Notes: generated by a model from the letters alone, not told the origin. A DNA stretch of 64,000 bases from Pseudomonas sp. DG56-2 (GCF_004803755.1 NZ_CP032311.1:1194501-1258500); one strand, 5' to 3'; positions 36,370-46,068 are shown, counted from the stretch's first letter. Made by a program: numbers and translations.

Positions 36370-37377
36370 ATGAGTGATAATGTCGTTTCGCTGAACGCTT
36401 CATTGGCCAACCCCGACATGGAAAAATTCCTCGCTGCAAGATCGGCCTACGCTGCGTTCTGGAAGGAGAGTACCTTTAGTTTTCTGCCCATGCTACATAG
36501 CTCGATCGAGCGTCATTACAACGCTATCACGACGGCTGTCGAGGGGTTTGCAAGCAATGCTGAAACACTCGTAATAAGTATCGAGTCGGAAAATTTATCT
36601 AAATTGACAGGTAAGCTCCGGGAGGCAGGTGACGCGGAAGAAAAGGATTTTTTCATCGGGGAGATCACTGTTTCCGTGAGTAATATCTGCAGGAAGTTGG
36701 GGATGTTACAGGACGGTGCCGTAGCCGCCGTGAAAACGGTCGAGAGCCTCCCTGTATTTGATGCGAGCCGCGATGTAAGCGGCTACCAGGCGGCACAGGC
36801 ACGGGCCACGAGAGATGAGCAACTTTGTGCCGACAGCTTAAGTAGTAAGCAAAATGATCTCGGCGAACTGGAGAATGCAATCGACGTATTTGAATCCAAC
36901 GGTTTGGATACATTGTTTGAGGGAAAGCTACCAACGGTCGATCAGGTCAAGGAACTGGTCAGCATGGGCACGACACCGGCTGCGGCTTTAGCCGCCGTAG
37001 AGAGAGCACTGGAGGCTATTGGCAAGCTTGTCGGCGGCTTAGAGGAAGGCATGCGTTATTCGCAGTTGCAGGAGCAACGACGAGCATTGGTGGCACAAAT
37101 CAAGGAACTAAAGGCCGATCAAGCTGACTTGGTATCTCGTTCCAGGCAGTTGCAGGGTTATCTGGAGGCGCTTGATCGATATTTGTCGTTAGGCGAGATC
37201 CGTCAGCAGTGGTTGGATGAAAACAAGCAGATCTGCATTCAGCTGGATGCTGCACACACCCGATTGCGTGGGGTAAAGGTCGCTGATGTCGATAGTGCCC
37301 AAGGGCTGGAAGCTGTGGCTTTCGGGTTGAGGGCTTATGCACAATTTGTCGTTGCCGAGTTTCGTAAACACCTTTAA
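36370..37377 (+). CDS. Alpha-xenorhabdolysin-type binary toxin subunit B (XaxB/YaxB-like)
   Basis: A 335-residue, largely helical protein with no signal peptide. Coiled-coil regions flank an Ala/Gly-rich amphipathic stretch (about 195-223, LVSMGTTPAAALAAVERALEA), the likely membrane-entering foot. Length and layout fit XaxB. The assignment leans on the partner gene, since B subunits are more divergent. The ATG at 36370 has AAAGGA 9 nt upstream; an upstream in-frame ATG at 36322 would lie inside the A gene. How the pair is released is not evident: no lysis gene or secretion system adjoins. Confidence 0.82.
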   Translation: MSDNVVSLNASLANPDMEKFLAARSAYAAFWKESTFSFLPMLHSSIERHYNAITTAVEGFASNAETLVISIESENLSKLTGKLREAGDAEEKDFFIGEITVSVSNICRKLGMLQDGAVAAVKTVESLPVFDASRDVSGYQAAQARATRDEQLCADSLSSKQNDLGELENAIDVFESNGLDTLFEGKLPTVDQVKELVSMGTTPAAALAAVERALEAIGKLVGGLEEGMRYSQLQEQRRALVAQIKELKADQADLVSRSRQLQGYLEALDRYLSLGEIRQQWLDENKQICIQLDAAHTRLRGVKVADVDSAQGLEAVAFGLRAYAQFVVAEFRKHL

Positions 37378-37393
37378 CTCCGCCAACCGATGA

Positions 37394-37413
37394 CGCGGGC
37401 TTTTACGCCCGCG
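37394..37413. other. Hairpin between toxin subunit B and lon
   Basis: CGCGGGC / GCCCGCG, a 7-bp stem with a TTTTAC loop between the convergent genes. It lacks a trailing T run but probably serves as a shared termination region. Confidence 0.5.
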
Positions 37414-37434
37414 CTGATGGCTTGCAGCGTTCAA

Positions 37435-39858
37435 TCACTCGAACAACACCTTGGCCACCTCACTGAAGCGTCTGGCGAAATGCACGCTCAAGCCTTCCTT
37501 GAGGTAATCCGGCAATTCTTCGAAATCACCTCGGTTGGCCTCCGGCAGGATCAATTCGAAAATTTTCTGCCGGCGTGCTGCAATGACTTTCTCACGCACC
37601 CCGCCAATGGGTAGCACTTGCCCGGTCAAGGTGAGTTCGCCGGTCATGGCCACTGCCTTTTTCGGGGACTGATCTCGGGCCAGGGATAACAGAGCGCTGG
37701 CCATTGTTATGCCTGCGCTCGGTCCATCCTTTGGAGTGGCGCCTTCCGGTACGTGAAGATGGATGAACGCTTCATTGAAAAAGGTCGGGTCACCGCCGTA
37801 CTGTTTGAGGTTGGCGCTGACATAGCTGTAGGCAATTTCGGCCGACTCCTTCATCACATCGCCTAGCTGCCCGGTCAGCTTGAAGCCGCGGTTGAGGGTA
37901 TGAATACGGGTAGCTTCGATCGGCAGCGTAGCGCCACCCATGCTGGTCCAGGCGAGGCCCGTAATCACACCTTTGCCCGACAGCACTTGCTCACTGCGAA
38001 ACACGGGCTTGCCCAGAGAGGCTTCCAAATCCTTGGGGCCGATCTTGATCTTGGCTTGCGGGTTGTCCAGCAGTTGCATCACCGCTTTACGCACCAATTT
38101 GCCGAGCTGCTTTTCCAGTTGGCGGACCCCTGCCTCGCGAGCGTAGCCCTCAATGACAGTGCGCAGCGCACTATCAGTAATACTCAAGCTGGTCTTGGCG
38201 ACACCGGCTTTTTGCAGCTGTTTGGGCCACAAGTGGCGTTTGGCAATGGCTAGTTTTTCCTCAGTGATATAACCCGATAGACGAATGACTTCCATGCGGT
38301 CCAGCAGCGGACCGGGAATCGAGTCCAGCGTGTTGGCCGTGCACACGAACAACACTTTCGACAGGTCCAGACGCAGGTCCAGATAGTGGTCGAGGAAGTC
38401 GACGTTCTGTTCGGGGTCGAGGGTTTCCAACAAGGCTGAAGCGGGATCACCTTGGTAGCTTTGCCCCATCTTGTCGATTTCATCGAGCATGATCACAGGG
38501 TTCATGACCTCGACGTCTTTCAGCGCCTGGACCAGCTTGCCCGGTTGCGCGCCGATGTAGGTGCGTCGGTGCCCTTTGATTTCTGCCTCATCGCGCATGC
38601 CACCAACACTGAAACGATAGAACGGTCGCCCCAGGGATTGCGCAATGGACTTGCCGACACTGGTTTTACCCACACCAGGTGGGCCGACCAGCAGAACGAT
38701 AGAACCGCTGATTTCGCCTTTCCAGGCACCGATGGCGAGGAACTCCAGGATCCGATCCTTGATATCGTCGAGTCCGGCATGGTGCTGGTCGAGCACTTTT
38801 CGTGCGTGCTTGAGGTCAAGTTTGTCCTTGCTATAGACACCCCATGGCAACGCGGTCGCCCAGTCCAGGTAATTACGGGTGACCGCGTACTCGGGTGAAC
38901 CTGTCTCCAGAATCGCCAGCTTGCCCATCTCTTCATCAATACGTTTTTTTGTGGCTGCCGACAATGTCTTGCCTTGCAAGCGCTGCTCGAATTGCTCCAG
39001 GTCCGCGCTGCGATCATCCTTGGTCAGCCCCAGCTCTTGCTGGATTACCTTGAGTTGCTCCTTGAGGAAAAACTCGCGTTGATGCTCGCCGATCTGGCGG
39101 TTTACTTCTGCAGAAATCTCGTTCTGCAAATGAGCAACTTCGACCTCCTTGCGCAGCATCGGCAAGACCTTCTCCATGCGCTTGAGCATGGGTACGCAAT
39201 CGAGCACTTCCTGCAATTGGTTGCCGGTAGCCGAAGTCAGTGCCGCAGCAAAGTCGGTCAACGGCGACGGATCGTTGGGACTGAAGCGGTTGAGGTAGTT
39301 TTTCAGCTCTTCGCTGTACAGCGGATTGAGGGGTAGCAGCTCCTTGATCGCATTGATCAGGGCCATGCCGTAGGCTTTTACCTCGTCGGTCGGTTCGCTG
39401 GGTTGACGCGGATACTCGACCTCGACCAGGTAGGGCGGGCGATGATGTTTGAGCCAGGTACGGATACGCACCCGGGTCAGGCCCTGGGCGACGAACTGCA
39501 GCTTGCCGTTTTCGCGGCTGGCGTGATGGACTTTTACCAAGGTGCCGTAAAGCGGCAACGCTGACGTATCGAAGTGGCGGTGATCTTCTGGCGGCGTGTC
39601 CATATAGAACAGGGCCAGGGAGTGATGGGGGGTCTTGGAGACCAGATCGAGTGTTTCCGCCCAAGGTTCTTCGTTGACAATTACCGGCAGTACCTGCGCG
39701 GGGAAGAACGGGCGGTTGTGAATCGGGATGACGTAAACCCTTTCCGGCAGTTGCTGGTCGGGCAGGGCGAGGTTGTGGCCTGTTTTAGCGGAGGCTTCAG
39801 GATGCTCGAGTTTGGCGTAATCCTCGAGTTGTTCCGGTAGATCCTGCTGATCACTCAT
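37435..39858 (-). CDS. Lon-family ATP-dependent protease (AsrA-like second Lon)
   Basis: An 807-residue protein with an N-terminal LON substrate-binding domain, an AAA+ domain and a C-terminal protease domain. Walker A GPPGVGKT is at about 392-399 and Walker B is VIMLDEIDK. The catalytic dyad is Ser714 (KDGPSAGI) and Lys757 (REKVIAARR), the usual 43 residues apart. Neighbouring genes point to the paralogue named AsrA in P. aeruginosa, linked to heat shock and aminoglycoside response, rather than the clpX-linked lon. Start at 39858 (MSDQQDLPEQ). Confidence 0.93.
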   Translation of the reverse strand: MSDQQDLPEQLEDYAKLEHPEASAKTGHNLALPDQQLPERVYVIPIHNRPFFPAQVLPVIVNEEPWAETLDLVSKTPHHSLALFYMDTPPEDHRHFDTSALPLYGTLVKVHHASRENGKLQFVAQGLTRVRIRTWLKHHRPPYLVEVEYPRQPSEPTDEVKAYGMALINAIKELLPLNPLYSEELKNYLNRFSPNDPSPLTDFAAALTSATGNQLQEVLDCVPMLKRMEKVLPMLRKEVEVAHLQNEISAEVNRQIGEHQREFFLKEQLKVIQQELGLTKDDRSADLEQFEQRLQGKTLSAATKKRIDEEMGKLAILETGSPEYAVTRNYLDWATALPWGVYSKDKLDLKHARKVLDQHHAGLDDIKDRILEFLAIGAWKGEISGSIVLLVGPPGVGKTSVGKSIAQSLGRPFYRFSVGGMRDEAEIKGHRRTYIGAQPGKLVQALKDVEVMNPVIMLDEIDKMGQSYQGDPASALLETLDPEQNVDFLDHYLDLRLDLSKVLFVCTANTLDSIPGPLLDRMEVIRLSGYITEEKLAIAKRHLWPKQLQKAGVAKTSLSITDSALRTVIEGYAREAGVRQLEKQLGKLVRKAVMQLLDNPQAKIKIGPKDLEASLGKPVFRSEQVLSGKGVITGLAWTSMGGATLPIEATRIHTLNRGFKLTGQLGDVMKESAEIAYSYVSANLKQYGGDPTFFNEAFIHLHVPEGATPKDGPSAGITMASALLSLARDQSPKKAVAMTGELTLTGQVLPIGGVREKVIAARRQKIFELILPEANRGDFEELPDYLKEGLSVHFARRFSEVAKVLFE

Positions 39859-39903
39859 GGGGCACCTGCGAAAATGGCTATGGTGCTTAGATGGGGACTT
39901 AGG

Positions 39904-39989
39904 CTCCAAGCTTCAAGCTACAAGCTGCAAGATGGGATTGCGGGACTTGCAGCTTGCAGCTTGTCGCTTGTCGCTTGTCGCTTGTAGCT
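39904..39989. repeat. Heptamer-repeat inverted element between lon and gcd
   Basis: About 85 bases built of 7-mers. The left arm has CAAGCTT/CAAGCTA/CAAGCTG units; the right arm has CTTGCAG, CTTGCAG, then three CTTGTCG units and CTTGTAG. The arms are inverted copies, so the transcript could fold into a long imperfect hairpin. Similar AGCTTCAAGCTGCAAG elements occur between genes in many pseudomonads. Confidence 0.75.
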
Positions 39990-39994
39990 AGGGC

Positions 39995-42403
39995 CTATTC
40001 AGCCAATTTGTAAGCAATTACGTAGTCACCCATTTTGGTGCCCAGCGAGCCGTGGCCACCGGCGGTCACCAGCACATATTGCTTGCCGTCCTTGCCGGTG
40101 TAGGTCATTGGCGTGGCCTGGCCGCCTGCTGGCAGACGCGAGCTCCACAATTCCTTGCCGGTGTTGGTGTCATAGGCGCGCAGGTACTGGTCCAGGGTGC
40201 CGCTTAGGAAACCCACACCGCCGGCGGTGACGATGGAACCGCCCATGCTTGGCACGCCAATGGGTAGGCCAATCGGAATCGGCGAGCTGTCACGGCTGGT
40301 GCCGTTCTTGTGCTTCCACACCACTTGGTTGGTCGTCAAATCGATACCGGCGATGTAGCCCCAGGCTGGTGCCTGGCAAGGTACGCCCAGTGGCGACATG
40401 AACGGGTGCATGATGACCGCGTATGGGGCACCGGTGTTGGGCTGCACGCCGCTGGTTTCGCTCTCGCGCTTGCTGCCGGCAGCGACTTGCTCACGCGGCA
40501 CCATCTTCGACACAAATGCCATGTAATTCGGCGAGGTGAACAGCAATTGGCGCACGGGGTCGACCGAGACGCTGCCCCAGTTGAACACGCCAACGTTGCC
40601 CGGATAGACCAGACTGCCCTGGATCGATGGCGGGGTGTACTGACCTTCGTAGCGCAGTTCACGGAACTGGATGCGGCACAGCATCTGGTCGAACGGGCTG
40701 GCACCCCACATGGCTTGTTCGGTCAGGTCCGGGCCAAGCAGGTTGAGCTCCGAGCGAGCCTGTGTCGGCGCGGTGTGGTCACCCTCTACCGCACCTTGAG
40801 GGGCCGGGATCTCGTGGATCGGTACGATCGGTGTACCGTCACGACGGTCCAGCACGTACAGGCTGCCCTGTTTGGTAGGCGCGATCAATGCCGGTTTTAC
40901 CCCGTCTGCGGTCTTTAGATCGAGCAGGGTCGGCTGACTGCCAACGTCCATGTCCCACAGGTCGTGGTGGGTGAACTGGTAGTTCCAGCGCACCTTGCCG
41001 TTGGCCAGGTCCAAGGCAACGATACCGGCGCTGAACTTTTCTGCACCGGGGGTGCGATCAGCGCCCCACTGGTCAGGTGTCTGGTTGCCCAGGGGAAGGA
41101 AAACCATGCCCAGCTTCTCGTCGACACTGGCCAGCGACCACATGTTCGCCGAGTTGCGGCTGTAGGTTTTGCCCGCGGCCAGGGGCGCGGTTTCATCCGG
41201 GTTGTTGCTGTCCCAGTTCCATACCAGGCGCCCATCGTGCACATCGTAGGCGCGGATCACTCCGGATGGCTCGTTGGTCGACTCGTTATCGGTTACATGG
41301 CCGCCAATGATCACCAGTTCGCGGGTGATCGCCGCAGGCGACGTGGAATAGTAACCACCGGCAGTGAACGGGCCGATGCCAGTGGTCAAATCGATGACCC
41401 CCTGGTTGCCGAAGCCTTCGCAGACTTTACCGGTGTCAGCGTTAAGGGCAATCAGGCGAGCATCTGCGGTAGGCAGGTAAAGACGGCGTGGACAGGTGCG
41501 GGCGACAACCTGGCCAGCATCGGAGATCTTCGGCGCAGGGCTGCCGTCAACATTGACGTAGTTGTTCTCGTCATAATACGAGACACCACGGCAGGTCATG
41601 TGAGCGAAGCCCTTGAAGCCCGTCGGGCTCTTGATTTTCGGGTCGAAACGCCAGATTTCAGCGCCGGTGTCCGGGTCCAGGGCCAGTACCTTGCTGTGCG
41701 CAGTGCAGGCGTAGAGCATGCCGTTGACCTTGAGTGGCGTGTTCTGGTTGGTCAGCTCCACCGGGTCGTTGTCGGTTGGCAGATCACCGGTGCGGATGCG
41801 CCAGGCTTCCTCCAGCTTATGCACGTTGTCGGGGGTGATCTGGCGCAACGGAGAATAGCGATCGCCGAACTCGGTGCGGCCGTACGCCTGCCATTCACCA
41901 TCGGGTATTTGCGGCGCGGTGCTGCTCAAGCCTGTGCTGTCGCGACCCAGCTTGCCCTTGATTTCGCCCGGATGGGTAAACTGGCTGGCCACGGCGGTGG
42001 CGCCCGACAGGACAACTGCCAGGCTCAACAGGGCCGGGTTGATTTTCGACGGGTTGCCGAGCAGCGGTCGGCGGGCCCATGGCAGCAGCAGGACTACCCC
42101 CAAAGCGAACCACAGCGCCAGACGTGGCACCAGTTGCCACCAATCCAGACCCACTTCCCACAACGCCCACAAGGTACTGCCGAGCAGCACTGCACCGTAC
42201 AGCCCCAGGGCATGCCGACGCAGGGCCAGCAGCAGAATGCCGGACAGGGCAAAACCGATACCGGCAATCAGGTAATACAAAGAGCCGCCGAGTTGGCTCA
42301 ATTTGATGCCGCCCGCCAGTAGGGCCAGGCCCATCAGCAGCAACAGCACGCCGATAAGGCGCGGCAGCCAGCGGGTTCTACTCAAGGCACCTTCTGTGCT
42401 CAT
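39995..42403 (-). CDS. gcd: PQQ-dependent membrane glucose dehydrogenase
   Basis: An 802-residue quinoprotein. Five N-terminal membrane helices (about residues 12-150) anchor it and bind ubiquinone. A large periplasmic eight-bladed propeller follows, with typical W-docking motifs such as RIRTGDLPT, KVLALDPDTGAEIWRFDP and AYDTNTGKELWSSRLP. It oxidises glucose to gluconate in the periplasm and feeds electrons to the respiratory chain. CGGAG precedes the ATG. It follows oprB by 31 nt, so sugar entry and oxidation are coupled. Confidence 0.96.
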   Translation of the reverse strand: MSTEGALSRTRWLPRLIGVLLLLMGLALLAGGIKLSQLGGSLYYLIAGIGFALSGILLLALRRHALGLYGAVLLGSTLWALWEVGLDWWQLVPRLALWFALGVVLLLPWARRPLLGNPSKINPALLSLAVVLSGATAVASQFTHPGEIKGKLGRDSTGLSSTAPQIPDGEWQAYGRTEFGDRYSPLRQITPDNVHKLEEAWRIRTGDLPTDNDPVELTNQNTPLKVNGMLYACTAHSKVLALDPDTGAEIWRFDPKIKSPTGFKGFAHMTCRGVSYYDENNYVNVDGSPAPKISDAGQVVARTCPRRLYLPTADARLIALNADTGKVCEGFGNQGVIDLTTGIGPFTAGGYYSTSPAAITRELVIIGGHVTDNESTNEPSGVIRAYDVHDGRLVWNWDSNNPDETAPLAAGKTYSRNSANMWSLASVDEKLGMVFLPLGNQTPDQWGADRTPGAEKFSAGIVALDLANGKVRWNYQFTHHDLWDMDVGSQPTLLDLKTADGVKPALIAPTKQGSLYVLDRRDGTPIVPIHEIPAPQGAVEGDHTAPTQARSELNLLGPDLTEQAMWGASPFDQMLCRIQFRELRYEGQYTPPSIQGSLVYPGNVGVFNWGSVSVDPVRQLLFTSPNYMAFVSKMVPREQVAAGSKRESETSGVQPNTGAPYAVIMHPFMSPLGVPCQAPAWGYIAGIDLTTNQVVWKHKNGTSRDSSPIPIGLPIGVPSMGGSIVTAGGVGFLSGTLDQYLRAYDTNTGKELWSSRLPAGGQATPMTYTGKDGKQYVLVTAGGHGSLGTKMGDYVIAYKLAE

Positions 42404-42433
42404 CTTGTGTTCTCCGTTAAAGGGAAAGGGCGA

Positions 42434-43792
42434 TTAAAAACTGCTCTGAAGTTTGATCCCGCCGATCAGCGCGTCGTCGACCTGGCTAACACCACCAGGG
42501 TGACGGATGTACTGCAGGTTCGGGCGTACGGTCAGCCAGTCGGCCAGGTGAATGCCGTAGTACAGCTCGGCGCTGTACTCGGTATCCTGGATCGGGCGAA
42601 ACAGGGGGTCGTTGTAGTCGCTGACAGCATTGGCCTGGTTCAGCGCCTTGGCGTTCTTGCGGTAGGCAGGGTTGACGTGCACACGGGCCAGGGCGAAACC
42701 GATGTCGTCCTTGGCGCGGGCATCGAAGGGCCCCTTGTACACCACACCTGCTGAAACGTAGTTGTCGATGGCGTTGGTCTTCTTGTCATGCAGCGTGGCA
42801 TTGGCAAACACGCTCAGGCCACGGGAATGGTCGGAGGCCAGCGACGTCAACTGCTGCTGGGCACCCAGCCAGAAGCCGTGCTTGCTCGAACTGCTGCGGT
42901 AAGCCTGACCGCTCAGTGCTGCTGGCTGGTCGTTGCTGTCCTTGTAGACATCAGTTGCCTTGGCATTACTGTAGTAGTAACCCGCGCGATATTCCCCTGG
43001 CAGACTGCCGATTGCCGGCGTCCATACCAGTTCGACCGGCATTACGGCCCCTTGAGTACCGCTGCCACTGAGCTTGAAGCCGTTGTTGCGGTCCAGGTTC
43101 GACGGGTTCTGTTCGTAGGCACCGATCTGTGCGTAAAGTTCGGGCGTGAGGTTGTATTTGACCCGCAAGGCCCACTGGCTGACCGGCCAGTTGTACCAGA
43201 TGTCGCCGGCCCAGTTACCCACCTGAGAGCCACAGAAGGCCAGGTTCTGGAAGTCGCAGGGAAAGCTGTTGAAATCTTCGCCCTGACCGAAGCGGCCGAA
43301 TTTCACATCCAGGGCACCGTCGAAATATTTCTGCTTGATCCACATCTGGGTCAGACGCCAGGTTTGGCCGCGTCCCCACACCTCCTGCGCAGACGTGAAG
43401 CCGCCGACCCGCGGATCATTGATGCGGTCGTTGCTGATGTTGTCGCCATGACGCTGGGTAACGGTCAATTGGAACTCGCTGTCCTGCCAGCCGAAAATTT
43501 TCTGCAAATCCAGGTGCGTGCCCAGGGTGAACTGCCCGCTGTAGCGAGCGCTTGCGTCATCGTCATAACCGCCGTGAAGGTTTGCGCCTGTTTCGCCGGT
43601 GTAGCCCAGGGTGAAGTCATAGCCGCGCTCGGCAAGCTCCGTGCGGTTGCCGTCCCAATCGCCAAGCATCCATGGTGAGTCGCTGGCGAACATCGCTGCG
43701 GCCTGAGTGCAGGGGGCCAAGCTGGCAATGACCAGACCCGAAAGCCGCGCTCGGGTGTTGGGAGAAATGCGAAAACGTTGAATCTGAGGCAT
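42434..43792 (-). CDS. oprB: OprB-family carbohydrate porin
   Basis: A 452-residue outer-membrane protein with signal peptide cleaved near TQAAA, and a mature start resembling OprB (MLGDWDGNRTELAERGYDF). The end is a C-terminal phenylalanine (IKLQSSF), needed for barrel insertion. OprB forms a glucose-selective 16-stranded channel. The pair with gcd is well known in P. putida. The start codon at 43792 has no clear ribosome site: a 14-bp palindrome occupies that place. Confidence 0.93.
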   Translation of the reverse strand: MPQIQRFRISPNTRARLSGLVIASLAPCTQAAAMFASDSPWMLGDWDGNRTELAERGYDFTLGYTGETGANLHGGYDDDASARYSGQFTLGTHLDLQKIFGWQDSEFQLTVTQRHGDNISNDRINDPRVGGFTSAQEVWGRGQTWRLTQMWIKQKYFDGALDVKFGRFGQGEDFNSFPCDFQNLAFCGSQVGNWAGDIWYNWPVSQWALRVKYNLTPELYAQIGAYEQNPSNLDRNNGFKLSGSGTQGAVMPVELVWTPAIGSLPGEYRAGYYYSNAKATDVYKDSNDQPAALSGQAYRSSSSKHGFWLGAQQQLTSLASDHSRGLSVFANATLHDKKTNAIDNYVSAGVVYKGPFDARAKDDIGFALARVHVNPAYRKNAKALNQANAVSDYNDPLFRPIQDTEYSAELYYGIHLADWLTVRPNLQYIRHPGGVSQVDDALIGGIKLQSSF

Positions 43793-43793
43793 G

Positions 43794-43817
43794 AGATAGC
43801 GCTATCTTTTGATTATA
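43794..43817 (-). promoter_or_regulatory. TATAAT box and AGATAGC-GCTATCT palindrome at oprB start
   Basis: On the minus strand a perfect TATAAT (43817-43812) is followed by the 14-bp palindrome AGATAGCGCTATCT (43807-43794), which ends 1 nt before the oprB ATG. The expected transcription start would fall within the palindrome. No good -35 was found. Confidence 0.55.
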
Positions 43818-43990
43818 GAAAAAACGACAGATACACCCTACCGTGGAGATCGGCGGCGATAGGGTAGTAGGGGATAAACTGAACCGGTTCAGCGTGAGGC
43901 GGGGAGGATATAGATGAATGTGTAAGAAAAAAAGTCAATTCACCAAGAGGCACCGTTGCCGGATTGGTAACAGTCCGGCAACGGCGGTCA

Positions 43991-46039
43991 TCAGAAGGCG
44001 GTGCGCAAGCCTACTTCAACACTGCGGCCGGGTGCAGGTGCGATGTCGCGCAGGATCGAGCTTGCGTAACGCACGGTCTGATCGGTGAGATTTTCGCCGC
44101 GAACAAATGCCAGCCATTGGCTTTGGCCGACGTCGAAACGATAGCCCAGACTGGCCCCCAACGTGGTGTAGCCATCGGTGCTGGTTTCGTTGGCTGGTTT
44201 ACGGTGCTGGGCGCTGGCATGCTGCACGTCAACCCGTGCCTGCCAGCGGTTCAGATCCCACACCAGACCGCTGTTCAAGCGCAGTGGGGCGATGCGTGGC
44301 AGGTCTTCTCCGGTGTCTAGGTTTTTGGCCCGGGTGTAGTCGCCGGATAGCTCCAAGGCAAAGCTGCCCAAGTGATTTTCGGCCAGTTGCCAACGGTCCT
44401 GGGCCTCGATGCCATAGAAGCGGGCGCGTACGCCTTTGTACAGGTACTCGGGAACGTCAGCGGCGTGGTCGTGATCGTGGTCATGGTCATGATCACCATG
44501 ATCGTGGTCGTGACCTTCACGCATGTTGCCACTCGCCAGCAGGCCGATGTAGTTGCGGAAATGACTGTAGAAAACCCCGACGCTGCCTTTGTGCACGCCA
44601 TTGTCGAAACGTAAGGCCAGGTCACTGGAAATCGCTTTTTCTTTGCCCAGGTCTGGATCGCCGACCTCATAGGTACCCGTAGCGACGTGAGCGCCGTTGG
44701 CGTACAGCTCGTAGAACGTCGGTGCACGTTCGGTATAACCCAACGTCGCTGCCAGCGACCAGATGGGCGTCAACTCATAAACCGCACCGGACGACAGGCT
44801 GGCGGCGGTGAAGCTGCTGGCGCTGTCGGCATGGGCGAAGCGTTCGCTGCCCTGGCTGTCGGGATCCACCCGCGTGTGCTCCAGGCGTCCACCCAGGCTC
44901 AGGTTCAGGCGCTCGGTGGCTTGCCATTGCTCGAGCATGAACAGTGCAACGCTGTTGGTGTCGGTCTGCGGCACAAAGGCTTCTTCGCCGAGGGCGGAAA
45001 ACTCGTTACGACTGACTTGAGCCCCGATCACGCCTTCTACGGGTCCCAAAGGCTGATGCCGGGCTTCTACCCGAGCTTCGTATCCTTTGTTCTTGAACGT
45101 GGTATGAACCTCACCGCCTTCCAGCTCGCGGTGTTGGTAATCGGTGTAGCCGGCATCGAATTTCACTGAACTGAAAGGGCCATCAAGATCACGCAGCTCT
45201 GAAGCGAAGCCGTAGTGATCCTGTTGCATGTCCAGGCGCACGCCCGGCTCCGCCACCGAACCATAGTTGGAGTCGTAACGACTGTACGACAGGCCGGTGT
45301 AGCCATGGTCCCAATGGTAGGCGCCCCCGATAGCGCCACCGTCCTGGCGGCCGTCGCTGTTGTCGAGTTTATGTCGGCTACCTGGGTCATCGGCATCGCG
45401 AACCTTGGAACTGCGCGCGTAGCCGGGAATGCGCAGGTCGTTGAACTGCCGACTATTGGCATCCACGTGCAAGGCAAAGCGTCCATCGCCTGCTTCCAGC
45501 TTGCCGGCGCTGCTGCGGGTGGTGTCGGCACCGCCATAACGTAACTCCCCGGCACCGTGGATACCGTCGATGGGAGAGGTGGGGATGCGGTTATCGAAGC
45601 TGTTCACGACCCCGCCAATGGCGTTACCCCCGTAGAGCAGGGCGGCCGGGCCACGCACGATTTCGATGCGCTCCACGGTCGCGGGGTCCAGCGGTACGGC
45701 GTGGTCGTAGGAAAGGGATGAGGCGTCCAGGGCGCCTACGCCGTTGCGCAAAATACGAATGCGGTCGCCATCCAAACCACGAATTACCGGGCGGCTGGCG
45801 GCGGGTCCGAACCAGGTCGAGGCGATGCCGGGCTGATTGCTCAGGGTCTGGCCGAGGCTGCCTTTCTGTTGCAGGGTCAGTTCGTCACCTTCGAGCACCG
45901 TACTGGGGGCGGCCAAGGTGCTGTTGCCCAATGGGTTGGCTGTAATGAGTTGAGGGTCAAGCTCCACGGCCTGGCTCAATGGTGAAGCCAGTAAGAGGGC
46001 GGCGGTAAGGGGGGAGTGTCGAAGCGGCAAGCGACGCAT
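43991..46039 (-). CDS. znuD: TonB-dependent receptor, ZnuD-like zinc uptake
   Basis: A 682-residue outer-membrane receptor. The signal peptide ends ASPLSQA/VELDPQ, then a plug domain starts (TLAAPSTVLEGDELTLQQKG...), and a 22-stranded barrel ends in Phe (LRTAF). A loop near residues 506-525 is packed with alternating His-Asp (GHDHDHGDHDHDHDHDH), as in ZnuD zinc receptors. A Zur-box-like element 30 nt upstream supports zinc control. No iron-siderophore genes adjoin. Confidence 0.88.
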   Translation of the reverse strand: MRRLPLRHSPLTAALLLASPLSQAVELDPQLITANPLGNSTLAAPSTVLEGDELTLQQKGSLGQTLSNQPGIASTWFGPAASRPVIRGLDGDRIRILRNGVGALDASSLSYDHAVPLDPATVERIEIVRGPAALLYGGNAIGGVVNSFDNRIPTSPIDGIHGAGELRYGGADTTRSSAGKLEAGDGRFALHVDANSRQFNDLRIPGYARSSKVRDADDPGSRHKLDNSDGRQDGGAIGGAYHWDHGYTGLSYSRYDSNYGSVAEPGVRLDMQQDHYGFASELRDLDGPFSSVKFDAGYTDYQHRELEGGEVHTTFKNKGYEARVEARHQPLGPVEGVIGAQVSRNEFSALGEEAFVPQTDTNSVALFMLEQWQATERLNLSLGGRLEHTRVDPDSQGSERFAHADSASSFTAASLSSGAVYELTPIWSLAATLGYTERAPTFYELYANGAHVATGTYEVGDPDLGKEKAISSDLALRFDNGVHKGSVGVFYSHFRNYIGLLASGNMREGHDHDHGDHDHDHDHDHAADVPEYLYKGVRARFYGIEAQDRWQLAENHLGSFALELSGDYTRAKNLDTGEDLPRIAPLRLNSGLVWDLNRWQARVDVQHASAQHRKPANETSTDGYTTLGASLGYRFDVGQSQWLAFVRGENLTDQTVRYASSILRDIAPAPGRSVEVGLRTAF

Positions 46040-46068
46040 GGTCAGCGAGTTTCCTGGGCAGTGTTTTA

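Noticed and set aside
39904..39989. CRISPR array
   Set aside because: Repeat units are 7 bp with no spacers; there are no cas genes in the window.
40964..42322. 452-codon open frame antisense to gcd
   Set aside because: Mirror frame of the glucose dehydrogenase with no recognisable protein features.
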